This document shows, piece after piece, positions 9,070 through 18,651 of a stretch of DNA of 63,612 nt (positions are counted from its first letter, which is position 1; each line of letters opens with the position of its first letter). The notes beneath the pieces are model-generated. The model saw only the letters and a list, made by a program, of their open reading frames with translations. It searched no databases and was not told the DNA's origin. A program made the translations under genes and the position numbers. Source of the DNA: CAYNRE01 sp964399535. GTDB lineage: Bacteria > Planctomycetota > Planctomycetia > Pirellulales > CAYNRE01. The DNA is taken from contig CAYNRE010000043.1 in the NCBI GenBank assembly GCA_964399535.1, positions 1-63,612 of the forward strand, read 5' to 3'.

Positions 9070-9444
9070 TTGACCTCTTCCCCTACGGTTCTGGTGGTCG
9101 ACCCGCTCGAAGTGACCGGCGAGGTTCTGCGGACCGCACTGCTTCCACTGGGAGTGCGGGTGCTTTCGACGTCGCTGGCCGATCAAGGGCTGGCGCTGGC
9201 TCGAACGCACAGCCCCGACCTGGTGGTGCTGGACTTCGAGGCCCAACCATCCCGCGCAATCGATTCGACCGAGCAACTCGTGTGCGAATCGCGCCGCTGC
9301 GCGCGTCCGCTGATTGTGCTGGGTAAATGGCGGCGTCCCGCCGGCGAAGCAACGCCTGGGTCGGTCCTGGCCAAACCCTATCACTACGGCGCATTGATCC
9401 GTAAAATTTCGGAAGTGCTGGCCCAGGCCCGGCCGGCAGCCTAG
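9070..9444 (+). CDS. Stand-alone receiver-like (CheY-like) domain protein
   Basis: About 124 residues from TTG 9070, chosen because GGAAGG lies about 8 bases upstream and the fold starts at once (SPTVLVVDPLEVTGEVL). An upstream in-frame ATG at 8926 would add a 48-residue disordered-looking extension. The fold is a receiver domain: VLVVDP strand 1, DLVVLDFEA with the acceptor-like Asp, and AKPYHYGALI with the conserved Lys. It is incomplete in detail: the second acidic residue of the DD pair is Pro, and the Thr/Ser of strand 4 is replaced (PLIVLGKW). It may bind without normal phosphorylation. The FHA histidine kinase follows 145 bases downstream and is a possible partner by position. Confidence 0.7.
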   Translation: MTSSPTVLVVDPLEVTGEVLRTALLPLGVRVLSTSLADQGLALARTHSPDLVVLDFEAQPSRAIDSTEQLVCESRRCARPLIVLGKWRRPAGEATPGSVLAKPYHYGALIRKISEVLAQARPAA

Positions 9445-9589
9445 CGAATCGGGGCGGGCAGAAACGTCGGCGAGGCGCGGCTTCGCCGAACGGAGCGCGC
9501 GGACTTGGTTCCACGGCGCACGGCCGGGCGGCACGTTTGGCAACGGCCGTGGCGCTTCGGCGATTGTTCCCCGCGCGTCGGACGAGGCA

Positions 9590-11332
9590 ATGGCCAAGGG
9601 CCCCAGTTGCGGAGCTCCTGCCGTGCCCTCGTTGTTCGTCGTTCGCGGAACCGATCAGGGCTCGCGTTTCGAGCTGCGCGACGAACTCGTCACCATCGGT
9701 CGCGAGGCCGACAATGTCGTTCAATTGCACGACCACGAAATCTCTCGCCACCATGCCCAACTCCGGGCCGAGGGCGAACACTATCGCCTGATCGATCTGA
9801 GCAGTTCCAACGGCAGCTATGTCAGCGGCAATCGCGTCAGCGAGCAACTGCTGCACAGCGGCGACCAGATTCAACTGGGCACCACCGTGCTGCTCTACAC
9901 CGGCAAGGTCGCCGGGCAGTCCGACGCGGAGCTGGCCGAACGGATCGAGCTGGTCGGCCGAGAGCGGGAAGGCAGCTCGCGCATCATTCGCACGATGAGC
10001 CAGGAGGAAGGGAGTCGCATCTTTTCCTCGGCCGAACTCGATGCTGCCCAGGGGCCCTGGCTGGCCCGGGCTCGCAGCAATTTGCAGATTATGTACCGCA
10101 CGGCCCTGGCCGTGAGCCAAACGCTGGATATCGACCAACTACTCGGCCGGATCATGGACCTGATCTTTGAATGGGTCGAGGCCCAGCGCGGCTGCGTCAT
10201 GCTCATCAACTCGCAGACCGGCCGACTCGAGCCCAAGGTGCGGCGCGATCGCCGGGGGGCGCTGGCCGACAGCAAGATTACGATCAGCCAGACGATTCTC
10301 GACTACGTCATGGACCGCAACGAGGGGGTGCTGACCAGCGATGCCCGGGAAGACACCCGTTGGAACCCCGCCGCCAGCATCTTGCAGCAAGGTGTGCACG
10401 AGGCCATCTGCGTGCCGATGCAGGGCCGGTACGACGTGGTGGGCGTAATCTACATCGATACCTCGACCCCGCCCGATCGCGTCATCAGCCAGGGCCGCGG
10501 CAACAAGTTCCACGAAGACCATCTGAAGCTGCTCATCGCCATTGCCCATCAGGCCGCGCTGGCCGTGGAAGACACGCGCTATTACTCGGCCATGGTCCAG
10601 GCCGAACGATTGGCCGCGATCGGGCAGACCATCGCCACGATTTCGCACCACGTTAAAAACATCCTGCAGGGCATCCGCGGCGGAAGCTATCTGATCGAAC
10701 TGGGGCTGACCCAGCACGACGAAAACGTAATCCGCAAAGGCTGGGACATCGTCGAGCGCAACCAGAAAAAGATTTCGAATCTGGTTCTCGACATGCTCAC
10801 CTTTTCCAAGGAGCGCGAACCCGAACTGGTGCCGGCGCAGCTCAACACCGTGGTCGCCGAAGTGGCCGAGCTCATGCAGTCGCGCGCCGGCGAACTCGAG
10901 GTGGAGCTGCGACTTGAACTGGACGAGCAGCTACCCGTGTGCACCTTTGATCCCGAGGGGCTGCATCGAGCAGTGCTCAACGTCGTGACCAACGCCCTGG
11001 ATGCCTGCCAGCATTTGCCCGGCGCACAGGTGACGCTGGCCACCGAGTACCAAGCCGACCCCCCACGACTGAGGGTTCGGGTTCGCGACAACGGTCCAGG
11101 CATCGCTCCCGAAGATCAGGAAGCCATCTTTTCGCTCTTCGTCTCTCGCAAGGGGAGCCGCGGCACCGGACTGGGGCTGCCGGTCACCCAGAAGATTCTT
11201 GCCGAGCACGGCGGCGGTATTCGCCTGGAAAGCCAATTAGGAGCCGGCAGCACTTTCCTGCTGGAGCTGCCTGCCGCGGTCGCCAGTCAAACCGTGGTAT
11301 CGACCCTCGGCGGCAACACGCCGATCGGATAG
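9590..11332 (+). CDS. FHA-GAF sensor histidine kinase (cytosolic)
   Basis: 580 residues. Domain order: an FHA phosphopeptide-binding domain (about 15-110; VTIGREADNVVQL, ISRHHAQL, SSSNGSYV), a linker, a GAF domain (about 160-330; TALAVSQTLDIDQLLGRIMD to AIAHQAALAVEDTRYY), a dimerisation/phosphoacceptor domain with the H-box ISHHVKNILQG (about 345-410), and an HATPase with N box VVTNALDAC, G1 VRDNGPGIAPED and G2 GSRGTGLGLPV. There is no membrane segment, so it senses a cytosolic cue. The FHA domain suggests input from a Ser/Thr kinase; a kinase gene lies at 19640-20647. No DNA-binding response regulator is adjacent, only the receiver-like protein upstream. Confidence 0.93.
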   Translation: MAKGPSCGAPAVPSLFVVRGTDQGSRFELRDELVTIGREADNVVQLHDHEISRHHAQLRAEGEHYRLIDLSSSNGSYVSGNRVSEQLLHSGDQIQLGTTVLLYTGKVAGQSDAELAERIELVGREREGSSRIIRTMSQEEGSRIFSSAELDAAQGPWLARARSNLQIMYRTALAVSQTLDIDQLLGRIMDLIFEWVEAQRGCVMLINSQTGRLEPKVRRDRRGALADSKITISQTILDYVMDRNEGVLTSDAREDTRWNPAASILQQGVHEAICVPMQGRYDVVGVIYIDTSTPPDRVISQGRGNKFHEDHLKLLIAIAHQAALAVEDTRYYSAMVQAERLAAIGQTIATISHHVKNILQGIRGGSYLIELGLTQHDENVIRKGWDIVERNQKKISNLVLDMLTFSKEREPELVPAQLNTVVAEVAELMQSRAGELEVELRLELDEQLPVCTFDPEGLHRAVLNVVTNALDACQHLPGAQVTLATEYQADPPRLRVRVRDNGPGIAPEDQEAIFSLFVSRKGSRGTGLGLPVTQKILAEHGGGIRLESQLGAGSTFLLELPAAVASQTVVSTLGGNTPIG

Positions 11333-12084
11333 GCCCGGGACCCCCGGGTGGTTGAAGTGCCGTGGGGGGGATCGCCGTGCGGGTATAGCCCCAGGCCGAT
11401 CCCACATTCGCCCCCACACCCTGGCAGTGGGGGCAGTACTGGGGCGCCGGTGGTCGTTATGGGGTCGTTGGGCGTGTTGGCGCCGATGGCGGAAACGCCT
11501 GGCGTGTCGAATCGCTTGGAGCCAAAATTCCGGTGCTGACGACCTGGAGCTTCAGGCAATTTAGGCAATACTGCTGCGGGACGGTCGGGGGTACGTATTG
11601 CAGCGTTACGCTCCGCGGCAGCAGTGGTCATTCCAATAGACCACGGAAAGGGGCCCCTGATTGCAACGGCTCGTCCCGATTGCTAGGCTCATAAGTGTTT
11701 CACAGTATGAAGTTCGGTCGGATGACCCGCGCTGCCAGGTTGCCCGACTCGCCCGCCAGGGGGCGCCGGCCTGTGCCATGACGACCCCTACCCAATCACA
11801 CCCGCTTACGCCGTTACGGTTTGCCCTTACCGACGAGCTTCGCCGATCGGAGCGGTCCGGTCCAACTGGAGCGGAAGGGCGCTCCGAACACCGTTCGCGA
11901 TTTTTGCTCGACCGGATGACGAGTAATGATTTGGCCTACCGGCAAGGAGGTAGGGTAGGCGATTGCGCTGCCTGAGAGAACTGCCAGCCGAGGGAGTTCG
12001 GCCTGGCCTGTCTGCCCGCGGCGGGTCGAGCGGCCCGCTCCCCGGGCGACCGACCGCACTGGCCAACTGGGAGGTGCACGAGAC
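11333..12084. other. Long non-coding stretch upstream of the FAAL-ACP-AOS gene
   Basis: About 750 bases without a supportable gene; the short open frames overlap each other on both strands and have no recognisable family. An 8-bp inverted repeat (listed separately) lies near the 5' end and could close the histidine kinase transcript. Just before the next gene a GGGAGG site (12069-12074) precedes the GTG start at 12085. The rest is lower in GC than the genes around it and may hold promoter or leader sequence, which I cannot resolve by eye. Confidence 0.45.
11410..11434. repeat. Perfect 8-bp inverted repeat (possible hairpin)
   Basis: GCCCCCAC at 11410-11417 and GTGGGGGC at 11427-11434 are perfect reverse complements with a 9-base loop. 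It sits 78 bases after the histidine kinase stop. There is no T-run after it, so a canonical intrinsic terminator is not supported; a Rho-assisted or processing hairpin is possible. Confidence 0.45.
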
Positions 12085-15000
12085 GTGGACCGCGACCATC
12101 TGCCCGGATCTTTCTTCGGCCCCCCGACTTTGGTGGATCTGTTACGCCATCGGGCCCGCCATCAGGCCCAAGATCTCGCCTACAGGTTTCTGGTCGATGG
12201 CGAATCGGACGAGCTCGACCTGACGTATGCCCAGCTCGACCGCCAGGCCCGGGCCATCGCCGCCTGGCTGCAAGCGCTGAACTTGCAGGGTGAGCGCGTC
12301 TTGTTGCTTTACCCCCCCGGCCTGGACTTCGTGGCGGGGTTTTTCGGGTGCCTTTACGCCGGGGTGATCGCGGTAACCGCTTATCCCCCCAGGCGAAACC
12401 GCTCGATTCGCCGCATCCAGTCCATCGTCGAAGACGCGGATGCCCGGGTCGCCCTGACCGTCTCCAGTGTTCTGGAGCGCATTCAGGGCTTTCTCGACGA
12501 GGCGCCGGCCCTGAAGACGGTGCAGTGGCTGAGCACCGATCAGGCCGAGGCCGGCCTGGAGGAAGAGTGGCAACGGCCCGAGGTTCACCCCCAGACCCTG
12601 GCATTTTTGCAATACACTTCGGGGTCGACCGGCACTCCCAAGGGGGTGATGCTGACGCACAGCAACTTGTTGCACAATTGCGCCCTGATTCATCACGCGT
12701 TTGAACACACCCGCTCGTCGAGCGGCACCTTTTGGCTTCCCAGCTATCACGACATGGGGCTGGTGGGCGGAATTCTGCAGCCGCTGTACATCGGCCGGCC
12801 CAACGTGCTCATGTCGCCGATGTCGTTCTTGCAGAAGCCCATCCGCTGGCTGCAGGCCATCTCGAAGTACCGCACCACTACCAATGGCGGCCCGAATTTC
12901 GCCTACGATCTCTGTGTGCGAAAAACGACCCCCGAGCAACGGGCCGGGCTGGACCTGAGCAATTGGCGAGTGGCGTTCAACGGGGCGGAGCCGATTCGAT
13001 CGGAGACGCTCGACAGCTTTTCCGAGGCATTCGAACCCTACGGGTTCCGCCGCGAGGCGTTTTACCCTTGCTACGGCCTGGCCGAGGCCACGCTGCTGGT
13101 CTCGGGCGGTTATCAACAGCACCCCCCCGTGGTGCGGTGGTTTACCGCCGACAGTTTTGAGCGTCGCCGTCCGGAGAAGGTTAACCAACCGGCTACCGAT
13201 GTCCCGGGCTCGGCCAACGAGAGCGACGTGCGGGCCCTGGTCAGTTCGGGCCGCAACCTGCCCGATCAACAGATTCGCGTGGTCGACGCCGAAACCATGG
13301 TCGAATGCTCGCCGGGCACGATCGGCGAGATTTGGGTGACGGGCCCGAGCGTGGCGGCCGGCTACTGGAAACGGCCCGCCGAGTCGAGCCACACTTTCGG
13401 CGCCCTGATCGCCGGCACCACCGGCCCGCGCTGGCTGCGAACGGGCGACCTGGGCTTTTTGCACGAGGGGGAATTGTTCGTCACGGGCCGCATCAAGGAT
13501 CTGATCATCGTCCGCGGCGTGAATCACTACCCGCAGGATATCGAGCAAACGGTCGAGCAATCGCACTGCGGCATTCGCCCGCATTGCGGCGCCGCCTTCG
13601 CCATTGAATCCGACCGCCAGCCGACGCTGGTGGTCGTGCAGGAAATCGAGCGGGGACAAATGCGCGAGCCCGCGGGGGTGATCGAATCGATCCGCCGCGC
13701 GGTGACCCGAGAACACGAGTTGCAACTGGATTCGATCGTTCTGATCAAGCCGGGCAGCGTACCCAAGACTTCCAGCGGCAAGATTCAGCGCCATGCCTGC
13801 CGGCAGGCTTTCCTCGATGGCACGCTGGAAGTGGTTGCCCACTGGCGGCGCGACGCGGCCCAGGCCCTGGGCGGCTCGCTGGAGTTGGCCGCCCGCCGCC
13901 CGCGCGGCGAACGCGCCCCCCTGGCGGCCAGTATCGAACCGGCTCGCGAACCGGTCGCCGCGGTTTCCGCGCGCGGCGAATCGGCCGGCGTCAACGGCCA
14001 TCACCAGCCACAGGTGCAACGACTGATGGAACACGACGCCCCGGCCTGGCAGCCCGCCGGCGGGATCGCCCCCTCCAACGGCAACGGTTCGCACGCCGGC
14101 CGCGGTTCGACAAACGGCGCCCCCCAGGCAACCTCGACCGGTCGGCCCGCGAAACTCTCGCGCGGTGAAATCGTAACCGAGGTCATGCGGCTGATACGCC
14201 AGGTGCTGGGCTCCTCGTCAATCGAGGTGCAGCCCGATAGTTCGCTGGCCGATCTGGGGCTGGACTCGCTCGCCCGGGTCGAGCTCCAAGGCAAAATCGA
14301 AGAACTTTTCGGTGGCCGGTTCCCCGAGGAAGTGGCCGTGGAGATCGAGACGGTCCAGGAAATTGTCGAGGCGGTGGAGAACTACCTCGGCCCCACCGAA
14401 CACGACCCCGAGGCCGACCGGGCCCCCGTCGAGATTTCGCCCGAACAGTACCAGATTGCACAATTCCCCGAGTTCCGCCGGCATCGGGCCAATCTGGAGT
14501 TGCTGGCCTCGTTGAACGTCGGAAACCCATTTTTCACCGTCCACGACGGCGTGGCTCGCGACACCTCGGTGATCGGCGGGCGGCGAATGATCAACTTCTC
14601 GAACTACAACTACATCGGCATGTCGGGCGACCCGGTGGTGACCCGCGCCGCGCAGGAAGCCGTGGCCCGCTACGGCACCTCGGTGGCGGCCAGCCGGTTG
14701 GTCTCCGGCGAGCGCCCGATCCATCGCCAACTGGAGCGGGCCCTGGCCGACTTCATCGGCGCCGAAGATTGCATCGTGATGGTCGGCGGCCACTCGACGA
14801 ACGAAACCACGATCGGCCACTTGCTGGGGGCCGGCGACCTGATTCTGCACGATGCCCTGGCCCATAACAGCATCGTGCAAGGCGCGGTGCTCTCGGGCGC
14901 TCGGCGGCGGCCGTTCCCGCACAACGACTGGCAAGCACTCGACCGCCTGCTACGCGATCTGCGGGGCCAGTACCGGCGCGTGCTGGTGGCCATCGAGGCG

Positions 15001-15717
15001 GTCTACAGCATGGACGGCGACATCGCCGACTTGCCCCGGTTCATCGAAGTCAAGCAGCGGCACAAAGCCTTGCTGCTGGTCGACGAAGCGCACTCGGCGG
15101 GTACGCTGGGCCGCCACGGGCGCGGCGTGGCCGAGCATTTCGGAGTCCACCCCGCCCAGGTCGATATTTGGATGGGCACCTTGAGCAAGTCGTTTGCCAG
15201 TTGCGGCGGTTACATCGCCGGCAGCAAGGAACTGGTCGAGTTCCTCAAGTTCACCAACCCCGGCTTCGTGTTCAGCGTGGGGATTTCGCCGGCCAATGCC
15301 GGCGCCTCGCTCGCGGCGCTCGAGTTGCTCGAGGCCGAGCCCGATCGCGTTGCCCGGCTGCAGGCCAACGCCAAATTGTTCTTGGAGCTGGCCCGCGGCG
15401 CCGGTCTGAATACCGGCTGGAGCGAGGGAACCCCCGTGGTGCCCGTCATTTTGGGTAACTCGATGTTGGCCCTGAAGCTCTCGCGGGCCCTGTTCGAGCG
15501 GGGGATCAACGTGCAGCCGATTCTCTACCCCGCCGTGGAAGAAAGCGCCGCGCGGCTCCGGTTCTTCATCACCTCCTGCCACACCGCCGAGCAGATTCGC
15601 TTCACCGTGGAAACGGTGGTCGAAGAGCTGGGGCGGCTACAAGCCGGTTATGTGAATCCGGAAGTGGCCGCGGACCTGAGCCGCGACCTGGCGGAAAAAG
15701 CCGAGGAAATGGTTTGA
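12085..15717 (+). CDS. FAAL-ACP-alpha-oxoamine synthase fusion (self-loading SPT-like synthase)
   Basis: 1210 residues from GTG 12085 (GGGAGG 10 bases upstream). Residues 1-590 are a fatty acyl-AMP ligase: ATP motif YTSGSTGTPKGVMLTHSN, LPSYHDMGLVGGIL, YGLAEATLL, GRIKDLIIVRGVNHYPQDIE and SSGKIQRH. About 590-690 is an Ala/Pro/Gly-rich linker. About 690-770 is an acyl carrier protein with phosphopantetheine Ser728 in LGLDSLARVEL. About 785-1195 is a PLP alpha-oxoamine synthase (family of serine palmitoyltransferase, KBL, BioF): LVDEAHSAGTLG, and PLP Lys1035 in GTLSKSFASCGGYIAG. The expected reaction chain is to activate a fatty acid, load it on its own ACP, and condense it with an amino acid with loss of CO2, giving a 3-keto sphingoid-like base. 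The amino acid (Ser, Ala or Gly) cannot be told. It stands alone between long gaps. Confidence 0.93.
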   Translation: MDRDHLPGSFFGPPTLVDLLRHRARHQAQDLAYRFLVDGESDELDLTYAQLDRQARAIAAWLQALNLQGERVLLLYPPGLDFVAGFFGCLYAGVIAVTAYPPRRNRSIRRIQSIVEDADARVALTVSSVLERIQGFLDEAPALKTVQWLSTDQAEAGLEEEWQRPEVHPQTLAFLQYTSGSTGTPKGVMLTHSNLLHNCALIHHAFEHTRSSSGTFWLPSYHDMGLVGGILQPLYIGRPNVLMSPMSFLQKPIRWLQAISKYRTTTNGGPNFAYDLCVRKTTPEQRAGLDLSNWRVAFNGAEPIRSETLDSFSEAFEPYGFRREAFYPCYGLAEATLLVSGGYQQHPPVVRWFTADSFERRRPEKVNQPATDVPGSANESDVRALVSSGRNLPDQQIRVVDAETMVECSPGTIGEIWVTGPSVAAGYWKRPAESSHTFGALIAGTTGPRWLRTGDLGFLHEGELFVTGRIKDLIIVRGVNHYPQDIEQTVEQSHCGIRPHCGAAFAIESDRQPTLVVVQEIERGQMREPAGVIESIRRAVTREHELQLDSIVLIKPGSVPKTSSGKIQRHACRQAFLDGTLEVVAHWRRDAAQALGGSLELAARRPRGERAPLAASIEPAREPVAAVSARGESAGVNGHHQPQVQRLMEHDAPAWQPAGGIAPSNGNGSHAGRGSTNGAPQATSTGRPAKLSRGEIVTEVMRLIRQVLGSSSIEVQPDSSLADLGLDSLARVELQGKIEELFGGRFPEEVAVEIETVQEIVEAVENYLGPTEHDPEADRAPVEISPEQYQIAQFPEFRRHRANLELLASLNVGNPFFTVHDGVARDTSVIGGRRMINFSNYNYIGMSGDPVVTRAAQEAVARYGTSVAASRLVSGERPIHRQLERALADFIGAEDCIVMVGGHSTNETTIGHLLGAGDLILHDALAHNSIVQGAVLSGARRRPFPHNDWQALDRLLRDLRGQYRRVLVAIEAVYSMDGDIADLPRFIEVKQRHKALLLVDEAHSAGTLGRHGRGVAEHFGVHPAQVDIWMGTLSKSFASCGGYIAGSKELVEFLKFTNPGFVFSVGISPANAGASLAALELLEAEPDRVARLQANAKLFLELARGAGLNTGWSEGTPVVPVILGNSMLALKLSRALFERGINVQPILYPAVEESAARLRFFITSCHTAEQIRFTVETVVEELGRLQAGYVNPEVAADLSRDLAEKAEEMV

Positions 15718-15768
15718 TCGCCCGCTGAGCAATTCAGCCGGCGACCGCCGCATCGACGCACTGCGCCA

Positions 15769-15833
15769 ATAACTTGCGCGGATAACTTGCGCCGATAACT
15801 TGCGCCAACAAGTTGGGCCAATCAGTTGCGCCA
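15769..15833. repeat. Five-unit 13-bp degenerate tandem repeat
   Basis: Units are 15769-15781, 15782-15794, 15795-15807, 15808-15820 and 15821-15833. The first three are nearly identical (ataacttgcgc plus two variable bases); the last two keep the pattern a-n-n-a-g/c-t-t-g-n-g-c-c-a. A weaker half-unit precedes them at 15756-15768. The array lies between the 3' ends of two convergent genes, and 13 bp is not a multiple of three, so it is not decayed coding repeat. Function unknown. Confidence 0.75.
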
Positions 15834-15896
15834 AGCAGCCGTGCAACCGCGCTGTGGGCCGGGCGCGGCTGGCCCCCTGGTACTTTTCGGGCGCGA

Positions 15897-16529
15897 TTAA
15901 ACCATGCCTTTGCGCACCGCCCAGACGGCGGCCTGGGTACGGTCGGTGCAATTGATCTTCCGCAGAATGTTCTGCACGTGTTCCTTGACGGTCTCGACCG
16001 AAATCGAGAGCGACCGGCCGATCTCTTTATTGCTCAGCCCCAGGGCCAGGTGCCGCAGCACCTGCATCTCGCGCTGAGTCAGCGCCACGTCTTCTTCTTC
16101 CGAAGCGCCCCGCTTCTCCATGGCCCCCGCTATGCGCTTCAGCTCCTGCGACCGCTCGCTGTGTTGACCGTGGGCCACGGCTTGAATGGAAGCCACGAGA
16201 TCTTGCTTCGGCAGCCCCTTGAGCAGGTAGTCGTCGGCGCCCAGGGCCACGGCCCGGGCGATGTACGTCGGGTTGTCGTAGGTCGAAAGCACGACGACCC
16301 GGGTCTGGGGCAATTCCGCGTGAATCCGCTCCAAGGCCGCCAGACCGTCGGTCGAGGGCATCCGAATGTCGAGCAACACCACGTCGGGATGATGCTGCCG
16401 GGCCAGTTCCACGGCCTCGTCTCCGTTGGTTGCCTGCGCGACCACTTCAATGTCGGTGTCGGCCATCAGGGTGGCCAGCCCACTGCGAACCACTTCGTGG
16501 TCGTCGGCGATCAGCAACTTGATACTCAT
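15897..16529 (-). CDS. NarL/FixJ-type response regulator (receiver + LuxR HTH)
   Basis: 210 residues. The receiver domain is intact: acidic pair in LLIADDHEVV (D9, D10), acceptor D54 in PDVVLLDIRMP, Ser/Thr in RVVVLSTYD and Lys in YLLKGLP. A linker rich in charged residues (about 120-145) leads to a LuxR-type helix-turn-helix (about 148-205; LTQREMQVLRHLALGLSNKE, then SVETVKEHVQNIL). It should bind DNA as a dimer after phosphorylation. No histidine kinase is adjacent, so the partner is elsewhere, possibly the FHA kinase at 9590-11332. The start ATG has AAGGTGG upstream. Confidence 0.93.
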   Translation of the reverse strand: MSIKLLIADDHEVVRSGLATLMADTDIEVVAQATNGDEAVELARQHHPDVVLLDIRMPSTDGLAALERIHAELPQTRVVVLSTYDNPTYIARAVALGADDYLLKGLPKQDLVASIQAVAHGQHSERSQELKRIAGAMEKRGASEEEDVALTQREMQVLRHLALGLSNKEIGRSLSISVETVKEHVQNILRKINCTDRTQAAVWAVRKGMV

Positions 16530-17076
16530 GGCGCACCACCCACCTTGTCAGTAAAGCGATGAAAAGTAGAGGTTCGCACGTAACCCCCCAAGCAGACCTA
16601 ATTCTTGTCGCGCCAGGGGGGTATGGCAAGTCAAAAATCCCCCGCCCTGGTGCGGGTGCCCGCAACCCAACCTAGGGGCATCCTTCAAACGGGGGGAGGG
16701 GGCCTCCGGACCGTCGGTCTCGGCATCTGACCAGATTCTATGCGTTCCCGGGGGGAAAAGCATGCTCGGGGGCCGTTTCGCGCGATTGCCCGGGTCGCGC
16801 CGGGGCGGTTTGAGTCCTGGCGGGCAAGTGCTGCCAAACCACCACAGGCCAGGTTGCCCGGCGAACGCACGTGACCTAGGTATTCAAGACCAGACACGTT
16901 GCGTCGATGGTCGGGTCGGCGGTGGTGTTGTAGCAGGAGGAAGAGTCCGAGCCGATTCGGACTCTGCCAGCGCGACACCTTCACGGATGGAACCCGCGAT
17001 GTGATTCGACGAGTCGGCCCTCCTCGCCGGGGAGGGCCCGGCGCCGCCCCTTGAGCTGTTCGGAGCCCGAGCGACG
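16530..17076. promoter_or_regulatory. Divergent intergenic region between two response regulator genes
   Basis: About 550 bases between the 5' ends of the NarL-type gene (minus) and the sigma-54 activator gene (plus), so it should carry both promoters. I see no coding frame with family support. A perfect 9-bp inverted repeat at 16942-16965, listed separately, lies 111 bases before the activator start and is the only clear structured site. No sequence here matches the sigma-54 -24/-12 pattern with correct spacing. Confidence 0.45.
16942..16965. repeat. Perfect 9-bp inverted repeat, candidate operator
   Basis: AGAGTCCGA (16942-16950) and TCGGACTCT (16957-16965) are exact reverse complements with a 6-base spacer. 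It is upstream of the sigma-54 activator gene, has no T-run after it, and no gene ends before it on the plus strand, so an operator or mRNA leader hairpin is more likely than a terminator. Confidence 0.5.
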
Positions 17077-18462
<1,386 letters not shown>

Positions 18463-18651
18463 TTGCCGCGGCTTAGCCAGGCCCGGGCGCGCGGCGCCGT
18501 TTCCGGGTGCCGGCCACTGCCGCGTTGCATCTGGCGGGGCGCCCGCTATTCTGATCCGGGGCTCCCGAAACACCGGCGGCGCCCCCCGCGCCGGCGCTGC
18601 GCCGGCCGCAAGAGGGCCCCGCACCACACCTTCGCTTGCACGAGGTCTGCC

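Noticed and set aside
11410..11434. The hairpin after the histidine kinase as a full intrinsic terminator
   Set aside because: The stem is strong, but there is no T-run after it.
12142..14094. A 650-codon open frame on the minus strand
   Set aside because: It is opposite the acyl-AMP ligase domain, which has all adenylation motifs on the plus strand.
15769..15833. The 13-bp tandem units as a CRISPR array
   Set aside because: The units are short, adjacent and degenerate, with no unique spacers and no cas genes nearby.
16780..16860. A sigma-54 promoter in the divergent regulator region
   Set aside because: The best GG...GC pair (around TGGCGGGCAAGTGC) has the wrong spacing by one base and lacks the TTGC half.
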